Under the pieces are notes generated by a model. The model did not search any database and was not told the origin of the DNA. It saw only the letters and a program-made list of their open reading frames with translations. A stretch of 64,000 nucleotides of DNA from Panacagrimonas sp965216805 (GTDB lineage: Bacteria; Pseudomonadota; Gammaproteobacteria; Nevskiales; Nevskiaceae). Every line of letters starts with the position of its first letter. Position 1 is the first letter of the stretch. A program made the position numbers and the translations under genes. Positions 44,069 to 52,867 of the stretch are shown here, piece by piece. The stretch is taken from the NCBI RefSeq assembly GCF_965216805.1, contig NZ_CBDCGN010000002.1:1984001-2048000 (forward strand). Direction: 5' to 3'.

Positions 44069-44923
44069 TCAGGGCGGCAGGTTGAACACGCGCTGTTCGG
44101 TGCGCAGCAGCTCCAGGTTGTACCGGGCGATGAAGTTGATTTCGGGATCGGCGACGTCCAGGCCGTCCTCCAACTCGCCGTCGCAGGTCAGCGCCAGGGT
44201 GTAGGGGCCTTCGGCCAGCACGCCCAGTCGATACGCCGGTACGGCGTTGAAAGGATCGTTGCGCACGGCTGCCGTGGCTACCGGCTCGACCCCGGCGCCG
44301 TCTCGCTCGTCGGGCTCCACATCCAGGCCTTCGAACAGGTACACCGCGGCGCCGAGCGCGCAACTGGCATCGTTGAGCAGACCACCGCCGACTACGCCGC
44401 GAACCTCTGCGCCATCGCCCGCCGGCACCGCACGCAGCACCGGCGCCAGCCGGTAGCGGTCGTCGGTCCGCTGCGACAGCGACAAGCGCAGGTCCAATGC
44501 CAGGTCGATCGCCACGCTGCTGTCCTCGTCGACCGAGAACGCCACATCGGCAAACGGCGTACTGGCCGCCAGATCGATGGGGAAAAGGCCGCCGTCCAGC
44601 CGCTGCAGCTCGGCACCGTCGGCATCGACCAGCAGCTGCACGCTGCGATAACTGCCCTCGGCCAGTTCGGCATTGGCGATCAGCAGATAGGGGTTGTCCA
44701 GATCGAACAGCAGCAGGTCCACGTCCACCGGATCGTCCAGGCGCAGGCTGCGGCTCTGGCCATCGCTGGTCTGCACGGCAAGTCCTTCCAGCGGCAGGGT
44801 GACGCGTTGCAGGTTGTCGATGGGGTCGGCCGACAGCCTGGCGTCGAACGAGGATTCGCAGGCGGCAAGACACAGCGCCGTCACCGTCAGGACGGCGGGC
44901 AACAGCGGCGAACGGAGATTCAT
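44069..44923 (-). CDS. DUF4382 lipoprotein
   Basis: The 284-residue protein has a lipoprotein signal peptide (ALCLAACESS) and an N-terminal DUF4382-type beta domain (PIDNLQRVTLPLEGLAVQT, GSYRSVQLLVDADGAELQR). The C-terminal half may be a carboxypeptidase-regulatory-like fold (GLLNDASCALGAAVYLFEG). An outer-membrane or surface-associated role is inferred. The gene follows the exporter operon at a distance of 111 bases upstream of its adaptor. Confidence 0.75.
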   Translation of the reverse strand: MNLRSPLLPAVLTVTALCLAACESSFDARLSADPIDNLQRVTLPLEGLAVQTSDGQSRSLRLDDPVDVDLLLFDLDNPYLLIANAELAEGSYRSVQLLVDADGAELQRLDGGLFPIDLAASTPFADVAFSVDEDSSVAIDLALDLRLSLSQRTDDRYRLAPVLRAVPAGDGAEVRGVVGGGLLNDASCALGAAVYLFEGLDVEPDERDGAGVEPVATAAVRNDPFNAVPAYRLGVLAEGPYTLALTCDGELEDGLDVADPEINFIARYNLELLRTEQRVFNLPP

Positions 44924-45114
44924 GCGGTACGGGCCGGTTATGATCACTGGGTCGCCTGAGGGTAACAGGCCGCCATCCACGTATTCATGGACTCCAGCTG
45001 TCGTCGATGCATCGCCTGTTCTCCGTTCCACCGGCGCCGGGCCGAGCCTGAACCCCGGTTCGCGCCGCATCGTAATGCGCCGCGCTGCGCGGCCGGACAG
45101 GGGATGAGGCCGCC

Positions 45115-46434
45115 GTGGAAACCCTGATCCTGCTGAGCCTGATCCTGCTCAACGGGGTGTTCGCCATGTCGGAGATCGCCGTGGTGACGGCGCGCAAGGC
45201 AAGGCTCGAAGCCAGAGTGGCGCAGGGCGATCGCGCTGCGCGGGTGGCGCTCAAGCTGGCGGAGAACCCGACCGGGTTCTTGTCCACGGTTCAGATCGGC
45301 ATCACCTCCATCGGCATCCTCAACGGCATTGTCGGCGAGGCGGTGCTGGCGAAGCCCCTGGCGCAGGCGCTGCTCGCCGCTGGCACGCCGGCCGAACTCG
45401 CGCACATCGGTGCAACGACGCTGGTGGTGGCCGTGGTCACCTACGTTTCGATCGTGGTAGGAGAGCTGGTGCCCAAGCGCTGGGCGCAGATACACGCCGA
45501 GAGCATCGCCTGCCTGGTGGCCAGACCCATGCGCTGGCTGGCCGCAATCACCCGTCCTTTCGTGTGGCTGTTGTCGGTGTCCACCCGGGTGCTGATGCAC
45601 CTGCTCAGGATCCGCGAAAGCGACCAGCCCGGCGTGACCGAGGCCGAGATCCATGCCGTGCTCAGCGAAGGCTCCCACTCCGGTGCCATCGAGCGTCACG
45701 AACACCAGATGGTGCGCAACGTGCTGCGTCTGGACCAGCGCCGCCTGGGCTCGATCATGACGCCGCGCTCGGACATCGTGTATCTGGACACCACCCTGTC
45801 GGCGCCCGCCAATCTCAAGCGCATGCTGGCATCGGAGCACTCGCGTTTTCCGGTGTGTCGCGGCGGCCTGGACCGCCTGATCGGCGTCGTCGACGCCAAG
45901 CAGGTGCTTGGCACCGTGGCGGCGGGCAAATCGCTGGCGTTCGATGCCACGCTGGATAACTGCGCGTTCATGCTGGAAACACTCACCGTGCTGGAGCTGC
46001 TGGAGCAGTTCCGCACCCATCATCTGCAGTCGGTGTTTGTGGTGGACGAGTACGGCGAGATCGAAGGTCTGGTCACACCGGACGATCTGCTGCAGGCGAT
46101 GACCGGCGATCTGCATCCACGCAACCTTGAAGACGTGGGCGCGGTGCGTCAACAGGACGGCGCCTGGCTGCTCAACGGCGCCATCGCCTTGCCCGAGCTG
46201 ATGGACCGGTTGCAATTACGCTCGTTACCGGAAGCCGATGGCGGCCGCTTCAACACCCTCAGTGGCATGATCATGGCGCTGCTCGATCATGTCCCCACGG
46301 TTGGCGACAGCGTCGAGCTCGAAGGCTGGCGCCTGGAGATCGCGACCATGGACGGCCGCCGCATCGTCCGCGTGCTGGCGACCCAACTCACCCCCCAGCC
46401 ACCGCCGGAAGAAGACGGCGACAACGACGGTTGA
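45115..46434 (+). CDS. CorC/HlyC-type membrane protein (CNNM transporter domain + CBS pair)
   Basis: The 439-residue protein has a DUF21/CNNM membrane domain with LLNGVFAMSEIAVVTARKAR and TVQIGITSIGILNGIVGE, two CBS domains (IMTPRSDIVYLD; LVTPDDLLQAMTG), and a C-terminal CorC-HlyC domain (GRFNTLSGMIMALLDHVPTVG). Relatives transport or regulate divalent cations. It starts at GTG 45115. Confidence 0.9.
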   Translation: METLILLSLILLNGVFAMSEIAVVTARKARLEARVAQGDRAARVALKLAENPTGFLSTVQIGITSIGILNGIVGEAVLAKPLAQALLAAGTPAELAHIGATTLVVAVVTYVSIVVGELVPKRWAQIHAESIACLVARPMRWLAAITRPFVWLLSVSTRVLMHLLRIRESDQPGVTEAEIHAVLSEGSHSGAIERHEHQMVRNVLRLDQRRLGSIMTPRSDIVYLDTTLSAPANLKRMLASEHSRFPVCRGGLDRLIGVVDAKQVLGTVAAGKSLAFDATLDNCAFMLETLTVLELLEQFRTHHLQSVFVVDEYGEIEGLVTPDDLLQAMTGDLHPRNLEDVGAVRQQDGAWLLNGAIALPELMDRLQLRSLPEADGGRFNTLSGMIMALLDHVPTVGDSVELEGWRLEIATMDGRRIVRVLATQLTPQPPPEEDGDNDG

Positions 46435-46534
46435 GTGCGGCGGGGCGGCGTCCCCGAGCCAGCCGGTTCGGACGCCAAAGCCGGCCAGCGCGATGCGAGG
46501 GGCTGCGGCCGTCGAGCGCCCACCATGCGGCTTT

Positions 46535-46561
46535 CCGCGGCCCGCGGCCCGCGGCCCGCGG
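46535..46561. repeat. CCGCGGC heptamer tandem repeat
   Basis: About four tandem copies of CCGCGGC in the short gap between the CorC-like gene and hisD (convergent). They may form self-complementary structure. Confidence 0.5.
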
Positions 46562-46582
46562 ACGCGGACAGCGCAGGGCCTC

Positions 46583-47881
46583 CTAAGGATCGAGCCGGTC
46601 GCGTGCCGACGCTGCGTGCGCCTGCAAACCTTCGGCATCGGCGATCACGCCGGCGATGCCGGCCAGCACCCGCGCACCTTCGGGCGTGCATTCGATCAGG
46701 CTGCTGCGCTTCTGGAATTCGTAGACACCCAGCGGATTGGAGAAGCGTGCCGCGCGCGAGGTGGGCAGCACGTGATTGGGCCCGGCGCAATAGTCGCCGA
46801 AGGCTTCCGGCGCGTAGCGGCCGAGGAAAATGGCGCCGGCGTGGCGGATGTGCGTCACCAACGCGCGCGGGTCCGCCACCGCGAGTTCCAGATGCTCCGG
46901 GGCGATGCGATTGGCGATCTCGGCAGCCTGTTGCAGGTCGCGCACACGGATCAGCGCGCCGCGGTCGGTCAGGGCGGCGCGCACGATGTCGGCGCGTGGC
47001 AATTCCGCGATGCGCTGGTCCATGGCGAGGGCCACACGCTCGAGCAGATCAGCGTCAGGACTGATGAGGATCGATTGCGCGTCCTCGTCATGCTCGGCCT
47101 GGCTGAACAGGTCCATCGCCAGCCAGCGCGGATCGGAATCGCCGTCGGCGATCACCACGATTTCGGACGGCCCGGCGATGGAATCGATGCCGACGCGGCC
47201 GAACACCGCGCGCTTGGCCGCCGCCACATAGGCGTTGCCGGGGCCGACGATCTTGTCGACCGCCGGTACCGTCGAAGTGCCCCAGGCCAGGGCGGCGATG
47301 GCCTGCGCACCGCCGATGCGAAACACGCGGTCCACCCCGGCCAGGTGCGCCGCACCCAATACCGCGGCATGGGTCTCGCCGCGAGGCGTCGGCACCATCA
47401 TCACCACCTCGTGCACGCCGGCGACCTTGGCCGGGATGGTGTTCATCAACACCGAAGACGGGTAGGCGGCCTTGCCGCCGGGGACATAGATTCCGACGCG
47501 ATCCAGCGGTGTGACGCGCTGTCCCAAACGGTTGCCGTGCACATCCGAGAACTCCCAGTCCTCCAGGCGCTGACGCTCGGCATAGGTGCGAATGCGCACA
47601 TACGCCTGTTCCAGCGCCCGCCGGAGGTCCAGCGGCAGGCTGACCCAGGCGGCTTCCAGCACCGCCTTGGGCAGTTCCAGGTCCTGCGCGGATTTCCAGT
47701 CGGAGGCGTCGAAGCGGTTGGTGTATTCCAGCAGCGCTGCATCGCCGCGTTTGCGCACGTCGGCAACGATGTCCACCACCGTTGCGGCCACGCGCGCATC
47801 CTGTTCGGGTGCGCGGTCCAGCAGCGATTCCAGCCGACTGTCGAAGTCGGTGCTGGTGGTGTCGAGTCGGGCGATGTTCAT
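46583..47881 (-). CDS. hisD: Histidinol dehydrogenase
   Basis: This NAD- and zinc-dependent enzyme oxidises histidinol to histidine. The 432-residue product has TPLDRVGIYVPGGKAAYPSS, the GPGNAYVAAAKRAVFGRVGI motif, AGPSEIVVIAD, the catalytic AEHDEDAQSIL segment, and the C-terminal DYCAGPNHVLPT. The ATG at 47879-47881 is 60 bases after hisG. Only hisG and hisD of the his operon are in this window. Confidence 0.95.
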   Translation of the reverse strand: MNIARLDTTSTDFDSRLESLLDRAPEQDARVAATVVDIVADVRKRGDAALLEYTNRFDASDWKSAQDLELPKAVLEAAWVSLPLDLRRALEQAYVRIRTYAERQRLEDWEFSDVHGNRLGQRVTPLDRVGIYVPGGKAAYPSSVLMNTIPAKVAGVHEVVMMVPTPRGETHAAVLGAAHLAGVDRVFRIGGAQAIAALAWGTSTVPAVDKIVGPGNAYVAAAKRAVFGRVGIDSIAGPSEIVVIADGDSDPRWLAMDLFSQAEHDEDAQSILISPDADLLERVALAMDQRIAELPRADIVRAALTDRGALIRVRDLQQAAEIANRIAPEHLELAVADPRALVTHIRHAGAIFLGRYAPEAFGDYCAGPNHVLPTSRAARFSNPLGVYEFQKRSSLIECTPEGARVLAGIAGVIADAEGLQAHAASARDRLDP

Positions 47882-47941
47882 CGCGATCGGTTGTTCCCCG
47901 GCGCCGTGCGCCATCCGGTGAAGCGGAAACGTCGTTTCATC

Positions 47942-48583
47942 CTAAGCCTTCATGGTCTGGATGCGCGCCAGCAAATCCTGCAGCGCCGCGTGCTTCATCT
48001 TCATGGAGGCCTTGTTGACCACCACACGCGAACTGACCTGGGTCAGGACTTCGGTTTCGACCAACCCGTTGGCGCGCAGCGTGTTGCCGGTGTCCACCAG
48101 ATCGACGATGACGTCGGCCAGGCCCACCAGCGGCGCCAACTCCATCGAACCGTACAGCTTGATGATCTCCACCTGTTCGCCACGCTGCGCAAAGTGGCGT
48201 CGGGTGATCTCCGGATACTTGGTGGCCACCCGCACGCGGCGGCCGCTGGACCAGCCGGCCGGGTCGGCGTAAGGCGAACCCTTGACCGCAGCGATGGACA
48301 GCCGGCAGCGCGCAATATCCAGGTCCAGGGGCTCGTACAAGGCCGAGCCGCCGTGCTCCATCAGCACATCCTTGCCGACCACGCCAAGATCCGCCGCGCC
48401 GTGCTCGACGTAAGTTGGCACGTCGGCCGGGCGGATGATCAGCAGATGCACGCCCGGGTCCTCCGAAGGCACGCGGAGCAGGCGATCGATATCGCCGGCC
48501 GGCCCCAGTCCCAGGCGGGTCAGCATGGGCAGGCTGTCTTCGAGGATGCGCCCTTTGGACAGGGCGAGCGTGATCGGACTCAT
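47942..48583 (-). CDS. hisG: ATP phosphoribosyltransferase, short form
   Basis: This enzyme joins ATP and PRPP in the first step of histidine synthesis. The 213-residue product covers the catalytic domain (LALSKGRILEDSLPML, RPADVPTYVEHGAADLGVVG, the PRPP loop VDLVDTGNTLRANGL) and ends right after it. The C-terminal regulatory domain of the approximately 300-residue long form is absent, so a HisZ partner is expected elsewhere. It leads the hisG-hisD operon. No His-rich leader peptide was found upstream. Confidence 0.93.
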   Translation of the reverse strand: MSPITLALSKGRILEDSLPMLTRLGLGPAGDIDRLLRVPSEDPGVHLLIIRPADVPTYVEHGAADLGVVGKDVLMEHGGSALYEPLDLDIARCRLSIAAVKGSPYADPAGWSSGRRVRVATKYPEITRRHFAQRGEQVEIIKLYGSMELAPLVGLADVIVDLVDTGNTLRANGLVETEVLTQVSSRVVVNKASMKMKHAALQDLLARIQTMKA

Positions 48584-48828
48584 GATGGGCAAGGGCAGGG
48601 AAGGGTCGGCTTTCCGCGAAACGGCGAGCGACAGTTCGGGTTTCAGGTCCGCGCCGTCGGCAGCACAAAAGCGGGCCATTTTAGCAAGCGCCGCCATCCT
48701 CGCGTCCGGCCTCGCGCGTCGAAGGCGGTCGACGATTGCAACGGCGTTATCCGACGGGCCGTCACCCGCATCGGCAAGACGTGATGAAATTCGCGCGTCC
48801 ACTCCCGATCAATCCCCGGAACCACGCA

Positions 48829-49641
48829 ATGACTTCAACCGGTAATCCCGCTGCGCCTGCCGCCGCCGTTCGCCTGGCCGCGACCATCCTACTGCTGCGA
48901 GAAGGACCCGACGGCATGGAAGTGTTCATGGTGGTGCGCCACCAGCAGATCGATTTTGCCTCCGGCGCGTTGGTGTTCCCCGGCGGCAAGCTGGCACCCG
49001 GCGATACCGATCCGCGGGTACTGGCGCGTTGCCGCGGCGCCGAAGGGCTTTCACCGGAACAGGTGGCGCTCAGAGTCGGCGCCATTCGCGAAGCATTCGA
49101 AGAATGTGGCGTGTTGTTGGCCAGCGATGGCAGCACTCACACGCCGATCGCACCTGCGCGCCTGGCCGCACTGGGCGAGCGCTATCGACAGCCGCTGGAC
49201 CGCGGCGAACTCGGCGTCGCCGACATGCTGCAGGCCGAGGACCTGTTCCTGAACTGCGACGAACTGGTGCCTTTCGCGCACTGGGTCACCCCCAGCTTCA
49301 TGCCCAAGCGCTTCGATACCTATTTCTACCTCGCGGTGGCGCCGTCCGAGCAGGTCGCGCTGCACGACGGCCGCGAAACCGTCGATTCAGTTTGGATCAG
49401 ACCTGCCGACGTGCTGACTCAAGCCGCCGACGGTCGCCGCACCGTGGTGCCGGCCACCTTGCTGAACGTGGAGAAACTCGGCTTCAGCATCAGCACAGAA
49501 GCGGCACTGGCGGCAGCACGATCGGCGCCGGTGGTGACCGTGCAACCGCAAGTCATCCAGCGCCCCGAAGGGATGTGGCTGAGTATTCCCGCCGAAGCCG
49601 GATATGCAGTGACCGAATTCGCCGCACCTGCAGCGCGCTGA
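48829..49641 (+). CDS. NUDIX hydrolase, NUDT19-like
   Basis: The 270-residue product has the split NUDIX box: GALVFPGGK, then after an insertion REAFEECGVLL with the catalytic REx2EE. Such proteins resemble eukaryotic NUDT7/NUDT19 CoA-diphosphatases. Start at ATG 48829 (GGAA nearby); an ATG at 48784 is also in frame. It is divergent from hisG and is the last gene before the accessory region. Confidence 0.85.
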   Translation: MTSTGNPAAPAAAVRLAATILLLREGPDGMEVFMVVRHQQIDFASGALVFPGGKLAPGDTDPRVLARCRGAEGLSPEQVALRVGAIREAFEECGVLLASDGSTHTPIAPARLAALGERYRQPLDRGELGVADMLQAEDLFLNCDELVPFAHWVTPSFMPKRFDTYFYLAVAPSEQVALHDGRETVDSVWIRPADVLTQAADGRRTVVPATLLNVEKLGFSISTEAALAAARSAPVVTVQPQVIQRPEGMWLSIPAEAGYAVTEFAAPAAR

Positions 49642-49882
49642 AATGCTAACTAGCTACAAAAAATATCGATTAAAAACAAGGATATAGACCAATTACCATG
49701 TGTCCGACAATGCCATTTGTCGGACACATAAAGACCGCCAGTGCAGACACTCGTGGTAATCCCCACTCGACAGCACGAATCAGCCGACCAAGTGAACTTG
49801 ATGAAAATTGGTCAGCGATCGCCTGGGGATTTTAAGCAACAGCATGGAATCGTCGTTTTAACCAAGGGATGTTCAGGGACGG
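49642..49882. other. AT-rich junction segment at the left edge of the accessory region
   Basis: Base composition drops sharply after the NUDIX stop (runs such as ACAAAAAATATCGATTAAAA). It contains a strong dyad at 49699-49728. No gene is supported. Confidence 0.5.
49699..49728. repeat. Perfect 12-bp inverted repeat with TGCCAT loop
   Basis: TGTGTCCGACAA (49699-49710) and TTGTCGGACACA (49717-49728) flank TGCCAT. No T-tract follows. It may be a recombinase or regulator binding site at the island edge, or a factor-dependent terminator for the NUDIX gene. Confidence 0.65.
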
Positions 49883-50128
49883 TCATGACCGCGGTCTGAA
49901 AGCGGTCTGAAACCTGCCCTCCAGACATGTGGGAGAAGAACTGGACTCGTCGCGCTCGCGTAGGCCCTGGACCGTGCGCAAGGCCCCCGGGTTTACGCCG
50001 AGACCGCCGCTCTCGGTTACCTCCACCAGTGACAATGCGTCGATCCTGTCCCGAAGCGCGGGCCCGTTTGACCGCAGATCGATCAGCTCGTGGCCGCGCT
50101 GCTTCCACGTGGACACCAGGGTCGGCAT
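49883..50128 (-). CDS. Hypothetical small protein downstream of the KfrA-like gene
   Basis: An 81-codon frame begins 9 bases after the KfrA-like stop, with AGGG about 8 bases before its ATG. I recognise no family. The end runs into a perfect 11-bp tandem duplication (GCGGTCTGAAA twice, 49891-49912). It could be a decayed fragment. Confidence 0.3.
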   Translation of the reverse strand: MPTLVSTWKQRGHELIDLRSNGPALRDRIDALSLVEVTESGGLGVNPGALRTVQGLRERDESSSSPTCLEGRFQTAFRPRS

Positions 50129-50137
50129 TAGTGAGCC

Positions 50138-51046
50138 CTAGGATTGCCCGGGATTCTTCGTGGTCTTGACGATCCGACGCCGATGAGCTTTCGGTGAACC
50201 CAGACGCGCATTCAAGCCCTGAAGGGCGGCAGCGGTAGCTTTACTAGTCGCCTCGGCCGCGATTCTTGCTTCCCGCTCCTTCGCCCGGGCGGCGTCGGCG
50301 CGAACCAAATCCGCGTCCAATCGAAGCCTTCCCTTGAGTGCTCTCGCCAGGCTTGCTTGCACTTCCTTGAGCTGTGTCTGCAGCGCTTTGACGGCCGCCG
50401 CGTGTTCCGCGCGAGAACGCTTCGCGTCTTCTCTCATGTGAACAATTTCGTTCAACCAGCGCTTCTCATTGCCTTCCCATTGATCCCGGACACGTTGAAT
50501 TTCCGCCTTGTGCTTCCCCTGCGCGGCTTCCAGTGCGGATCTACTGGCCATGGCGGACGCGGTGGCCTCGGCTGCGATCGAATTGATCCGTCCAACCTCA
50601 CCTTGCAGGTTCGCTTTCTCACCCGCGAGGACCTCGTTTCGTTCGCGCAGGGACGTCAGTTCGGCGGCAAGCTTTTCGCCGGCAGCGGCGATACCGGCTC
50701 GCTCAAGCAGTAGGGCGTTTTTCTGGGCCTCTAAGTCGGTCAACGCGACATTTAGCCGATCTTCCGCAAGGGTGACGTCGGCCTGGGCCTCTACACGCGC
50801 TTGTTCCCGGACGCCCTCGTACAGTCGGCCGCAAAGCTCCAACAGCGAAGCCGGCAGCGTCGAGCGACTTCGCCCCTGCACTCGCTGGGCCAGTGACGTC
50901 CACCAAGCATCGAGGTGGCGGTTGACGGTGTTGGGCGAACCACGGCCCAGTTTCTGGCGCACGCGTTCGATCGTCGGGCGCTCTCCGCGCGCGAGCAGCG
51001 CGTCGGCTGCCTCCAGAACATCTGCTTCCGAGATTCCGCGTGCCAT
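50138..51046 (-). CDS. KfrA-type DNA-binding coiled-coil protein (TnpT-like)
   Basis: The 302-residue product has an N-terminal KfrA-like helix-turn-helix (GERPTIERVRQKLGRGSPNT, about 20-45) and a long coiled coil (about 80-260), then a basic C-terminus (KAHRRRIVKTTK). It is divergent from a tyrosine recombinase across a dyad-rich gap. This is the arrangement of TnpT/TnpS cointegrate-resolution genes in Tn4651-type Tn3-family transposons. A second homologue lies at 62924-63952. Confidence 0.8.
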   Translation of the reverse strand: MARGISEADVLEAADALLARGERPTIERVRQKLGRGSPNTVNRHLDAWWTSLAQRVQGRSRSTLPASLLELCGRLYEGVREQARVEAQADVTLAEDRLNVALTDLEAQKNALLLERAGIAAAGEKLAAELTSLRERNEVLAGEKANLQGEVGRINSIAAEATASAMASRSALEAAQGKHKAEIQRVRDQWEGNEKRWLNEIVHMREDAKRSRAEHAAAVKALQTQLKEVQASLARALKGRLRLDADLVRADAARAKEREARIAAEATSKATAAALQGLNARLGSPKAHRRRIVKTTKNPGQS

Positions 51047-51090
51047 GAGGCCTCCGATGTTGCAGCGCCCTGCCCTTGTTTCAATACCAA

Positions 51091-51111
51091 CGATAGGTGA
51101 TGCTTATCGTG
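51091..51111. promoter_or_regulatory. Dyad in the KfrA-like/recombinase gap, candidate resolution site or operator
   Basis: ACGATA (51091-51096) and TATCGT (51106-51111) are inverted arms; ATAGGTGA recurs directly at 51094-51101 and 51158-51165. The gap of about 120 bases is AT-rich, as expected of a recombination core with divergent promoters. Confidence 0.45.
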
Positions 51112-51169
51112 CTAATGATCAACGTTCTGTTATATTTACTACAGCATACATATCACATAGGTGAGATTC

Positions 51170-52273
51170 GTGACCACGCAGCGACTGGCGAAACGGACGA
51201 AATCCCAGGCAGTAGCCCTACTCGCCCCCGCGGCTTCGGTGCTCTCGCCCACGGCCCTGGGCGATCAGGCCCGCAAAGCCGCCGAAGAAATCCTGATCGC
51301 GGGCCAAGCTGAGAACACTCTGCGCAGCTACCGCAGCGCCATGCGTTACTGGTGTGCCTGGTACCAGGCCCGTTATGCCGGCGTCCTGAGCCTGCCGGTG
51401 ACGGCCCCGGTTGTGGTCCAGTTCATCGTCGACCATCTGGCGCGCGGATCGGTTGATGTCCCCGTCTGCGAACTACCCAAGGATATTGACCGGCTGCTGG
51501 TCGAGAGCGGCTTCAAAGGTCATCTCGGCCCCATGAAGATGAACACGGTGATCCACCGGATCGCCGTGCTCTCCAAGCTGCATCAGCTTCGGCGAATGGC
51601 GAATCCCTGTGAGGATCCGCAGGTCCGTCATCTGATGTCGCGCGCACGTCGGACATCCGCGAAACGTGGCGAGACGATCACCAAGAAGACGGCAGCCACT
51701 CGAGAGCCTCTGGAGGCGATGCTCGCGACCTGCGATGACACCCTTGAGGGAAAGCGCGACCGTGCCCTGCTCCTCCTTGCCTGGGCCAGCGGCGGACGTC
51801 GGCGATCGGAGGTTGCCAGCGCGAGAGTCGATCAGCTGACCAAAGTTGATGACCGTGGCTACCTACTGCGCCTCGGCGTGACGAAGACGAATCAGGACGG
51901 CGATAACCGGCGCGGCGCCCTCCCCGACAAGCCGATCCGTGGCGTCGCGGCCGAAGCGCTCGGCGTTTGGCTGGCTTCTGCGGAGATCAGCGAAGGTGCG
52001 ATCTTTCGCCGTCTATGGAAGACCACCGTCGGGCCCGCACTGTCGCCAGCGGCTGTTGGGGAAATTGTTCGCAAGCGTGCCTTACTCGCAGGGCTCGAAG
52101 GTGACTGGGCGGGGCACAGCCTGCGTTCTGGCTTCGTGACTGAGGCCGGCCGCCGAAACATCCCTATTGGCGATGTCATGGCAATGACCGAGCATCGCAA
52201 GGTTGATACCGTGCTCGGTTATTACCGGTCTGGAGAACTCGGTGTAACCATTGTGAGCAATCTCTTGGACTGA
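51170..52273 (+). CDS. Tyrosine recombinase (TnpS-like)
   Basis: The 367-residue recombinase has an N-terminal SAM-like domain (ENTLRSYRSAMRYWCAWYQA) and a catalytic domain. The catalytic Arg is in WASGGRRRSEV, HxxR in GHSLRSGFVTEAG, a second His in MTEHRKVDTV, and the nucleophile Tyr in LGYYRSG. GTG 51170 follows GGTGAG; a GTG at 51161 is also possible. The partner is the divergent KfrA/TnpT-like gene. Confidence 0.88.
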   Translation: MTTQRLAKRTKSQAVALLAPAASVLSPTALGDQARKAAEEILIAGQAENTLRSYRSAMRYWCAWYQARYAGVLSLPVTAPVVVQFIVDHLARGSVDVPVCELPKDIDRLLVESGFKGHLGPMKMNTVIHRIAVLSKLHQLRRMANPCEDPQVRHLMSRARRTSAKRGETITKKTAATREPLEAMLATCDDTLEGKRDRALLLLAWASGGRRRSEVASARVDQLTKVDDRGYLLRLGVTKTNQDGDNRRGALPDKPIRGVAAEALGVWLASAEISEGAIFRRLWKTTVGPALSPAAVGEIVRKRALLAGLEGDWAGHSLRSGFVTEAGRRNIPIGDVMAMTEHRKVDTVLGYYRSGELGVTIVSNLLD

Positions 52274-52287
52274 AACAGGACAAACCC

Positions 52288-52410
52288 ATGCTGTCGCAAA
52301 TGCCGCCCGCTCAGCAATTGACAGAAGTCGACGAACTTCTGCGGTCTATGCCCCCCGATCCCGTCGTTCGAAACGCCGGGCCCAGACTGTTGGCGCGCGC
52401 TGAAAACTGA
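52288..52410 (+). CDS. Short open frame after the recombinase, probable gene fragment
   Basis: A 40-codon frame with AGGA about 7 bases before ATG 52288. Its stop is formed exactly where the IS3-like remnant appears to begin (TGACCAG), suggesting the 5' end of a gene interrupted by the element. No family recognised. Confidence 0.35.
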   Translation: MLSQMPPAQQLTEVDELLRSMPPDPVVRNAGPRLLARAEN

Positions 52411-52820
52411 CCAGCTGGTCAACTGTCAACGCGCGACAACAGTCCGCAGTCATTGCGCTGTGCTTGCGGCAAGCCAGCGCGCGGTCTGTGGCAGAAGAAG
52501 TGGGCGTGTCCCGGCCAACGCTGTACAACTGGAAGCATCAGCTGCTCGGCAGCGAACCTTCCTTGCTCATGCCGCGTAAACAAGACTCCTCGCCAGACCC
52601 CGAGCGAGACAAACTGGAAAAGCAGGTCGAGGCACTTCAGCGAAACATCCGGCGCCTGCAGCTCGAGCAGGACATCTTGAAGAAGGCGAACGAACTCCTA
52701 AAAAGATCTGGGCATCGACCAGCAGCTCCTGACGAATCGGGAGAAGACACAGCTGATTGATGCCCTGAGATCGAGCTATACGCTGACAGAGTGCTGCGAA
52801 TGCTATAGCTCCGTTCAGCG
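52408..52820 (+). mobile_element. IS3-family insertion sequence remnant
   Basis: The segment contains an orfA-like frame (from about 52430 or TTG 52464 to 52760) with the HTH ARSVAEEVGVSRPTLYNWK and a leucine-zipper region ending DILKKANELLKR. An orfB-like start in another frame follows (DLGIDQQLLTNREKTQLIDA, from 52702). OrfB homology stops near 52800, so most of the transposase is lost. The left edge may be the 14-bp palindrome TGACCAGCTGGTCA (52408-52421). Confidence 0.75.
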
Positions 52821-52839
52821 GGGGGATTGCTTATATATT

Positions 52840-52858
52840 ATTGTGGTGTAACATCAAT
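52840..52858 (+). promoter_or_regulatory. Candidate autoregulatory dyad before the MarR gene
   Basis: ATTG...CAAT arms with partial internal symmetry lie 10 bases before the marR-like ATG, within an AT-rich segment (TTATATATTATTG) that probably includes the -10. MarR repressors commonly bind such sites at their own operon. Confidence 0.4.
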
Positions 52859-52867
52859 GACACGCCA

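Noticed and set aside
48584..48828. A histidine attenuator upstream of hisG
   Set aside because: No run of His codons exists in any minus-strand frame of the interval.
52698..52710. Programmed -1 frameshift between IS3 orfA and orfB at CTAAAAAGATC
   Set aside because: The orfB-like frame is +1, not -1, relative to orfA, and orfB is truncated, so a functional frameshift is unlikely.
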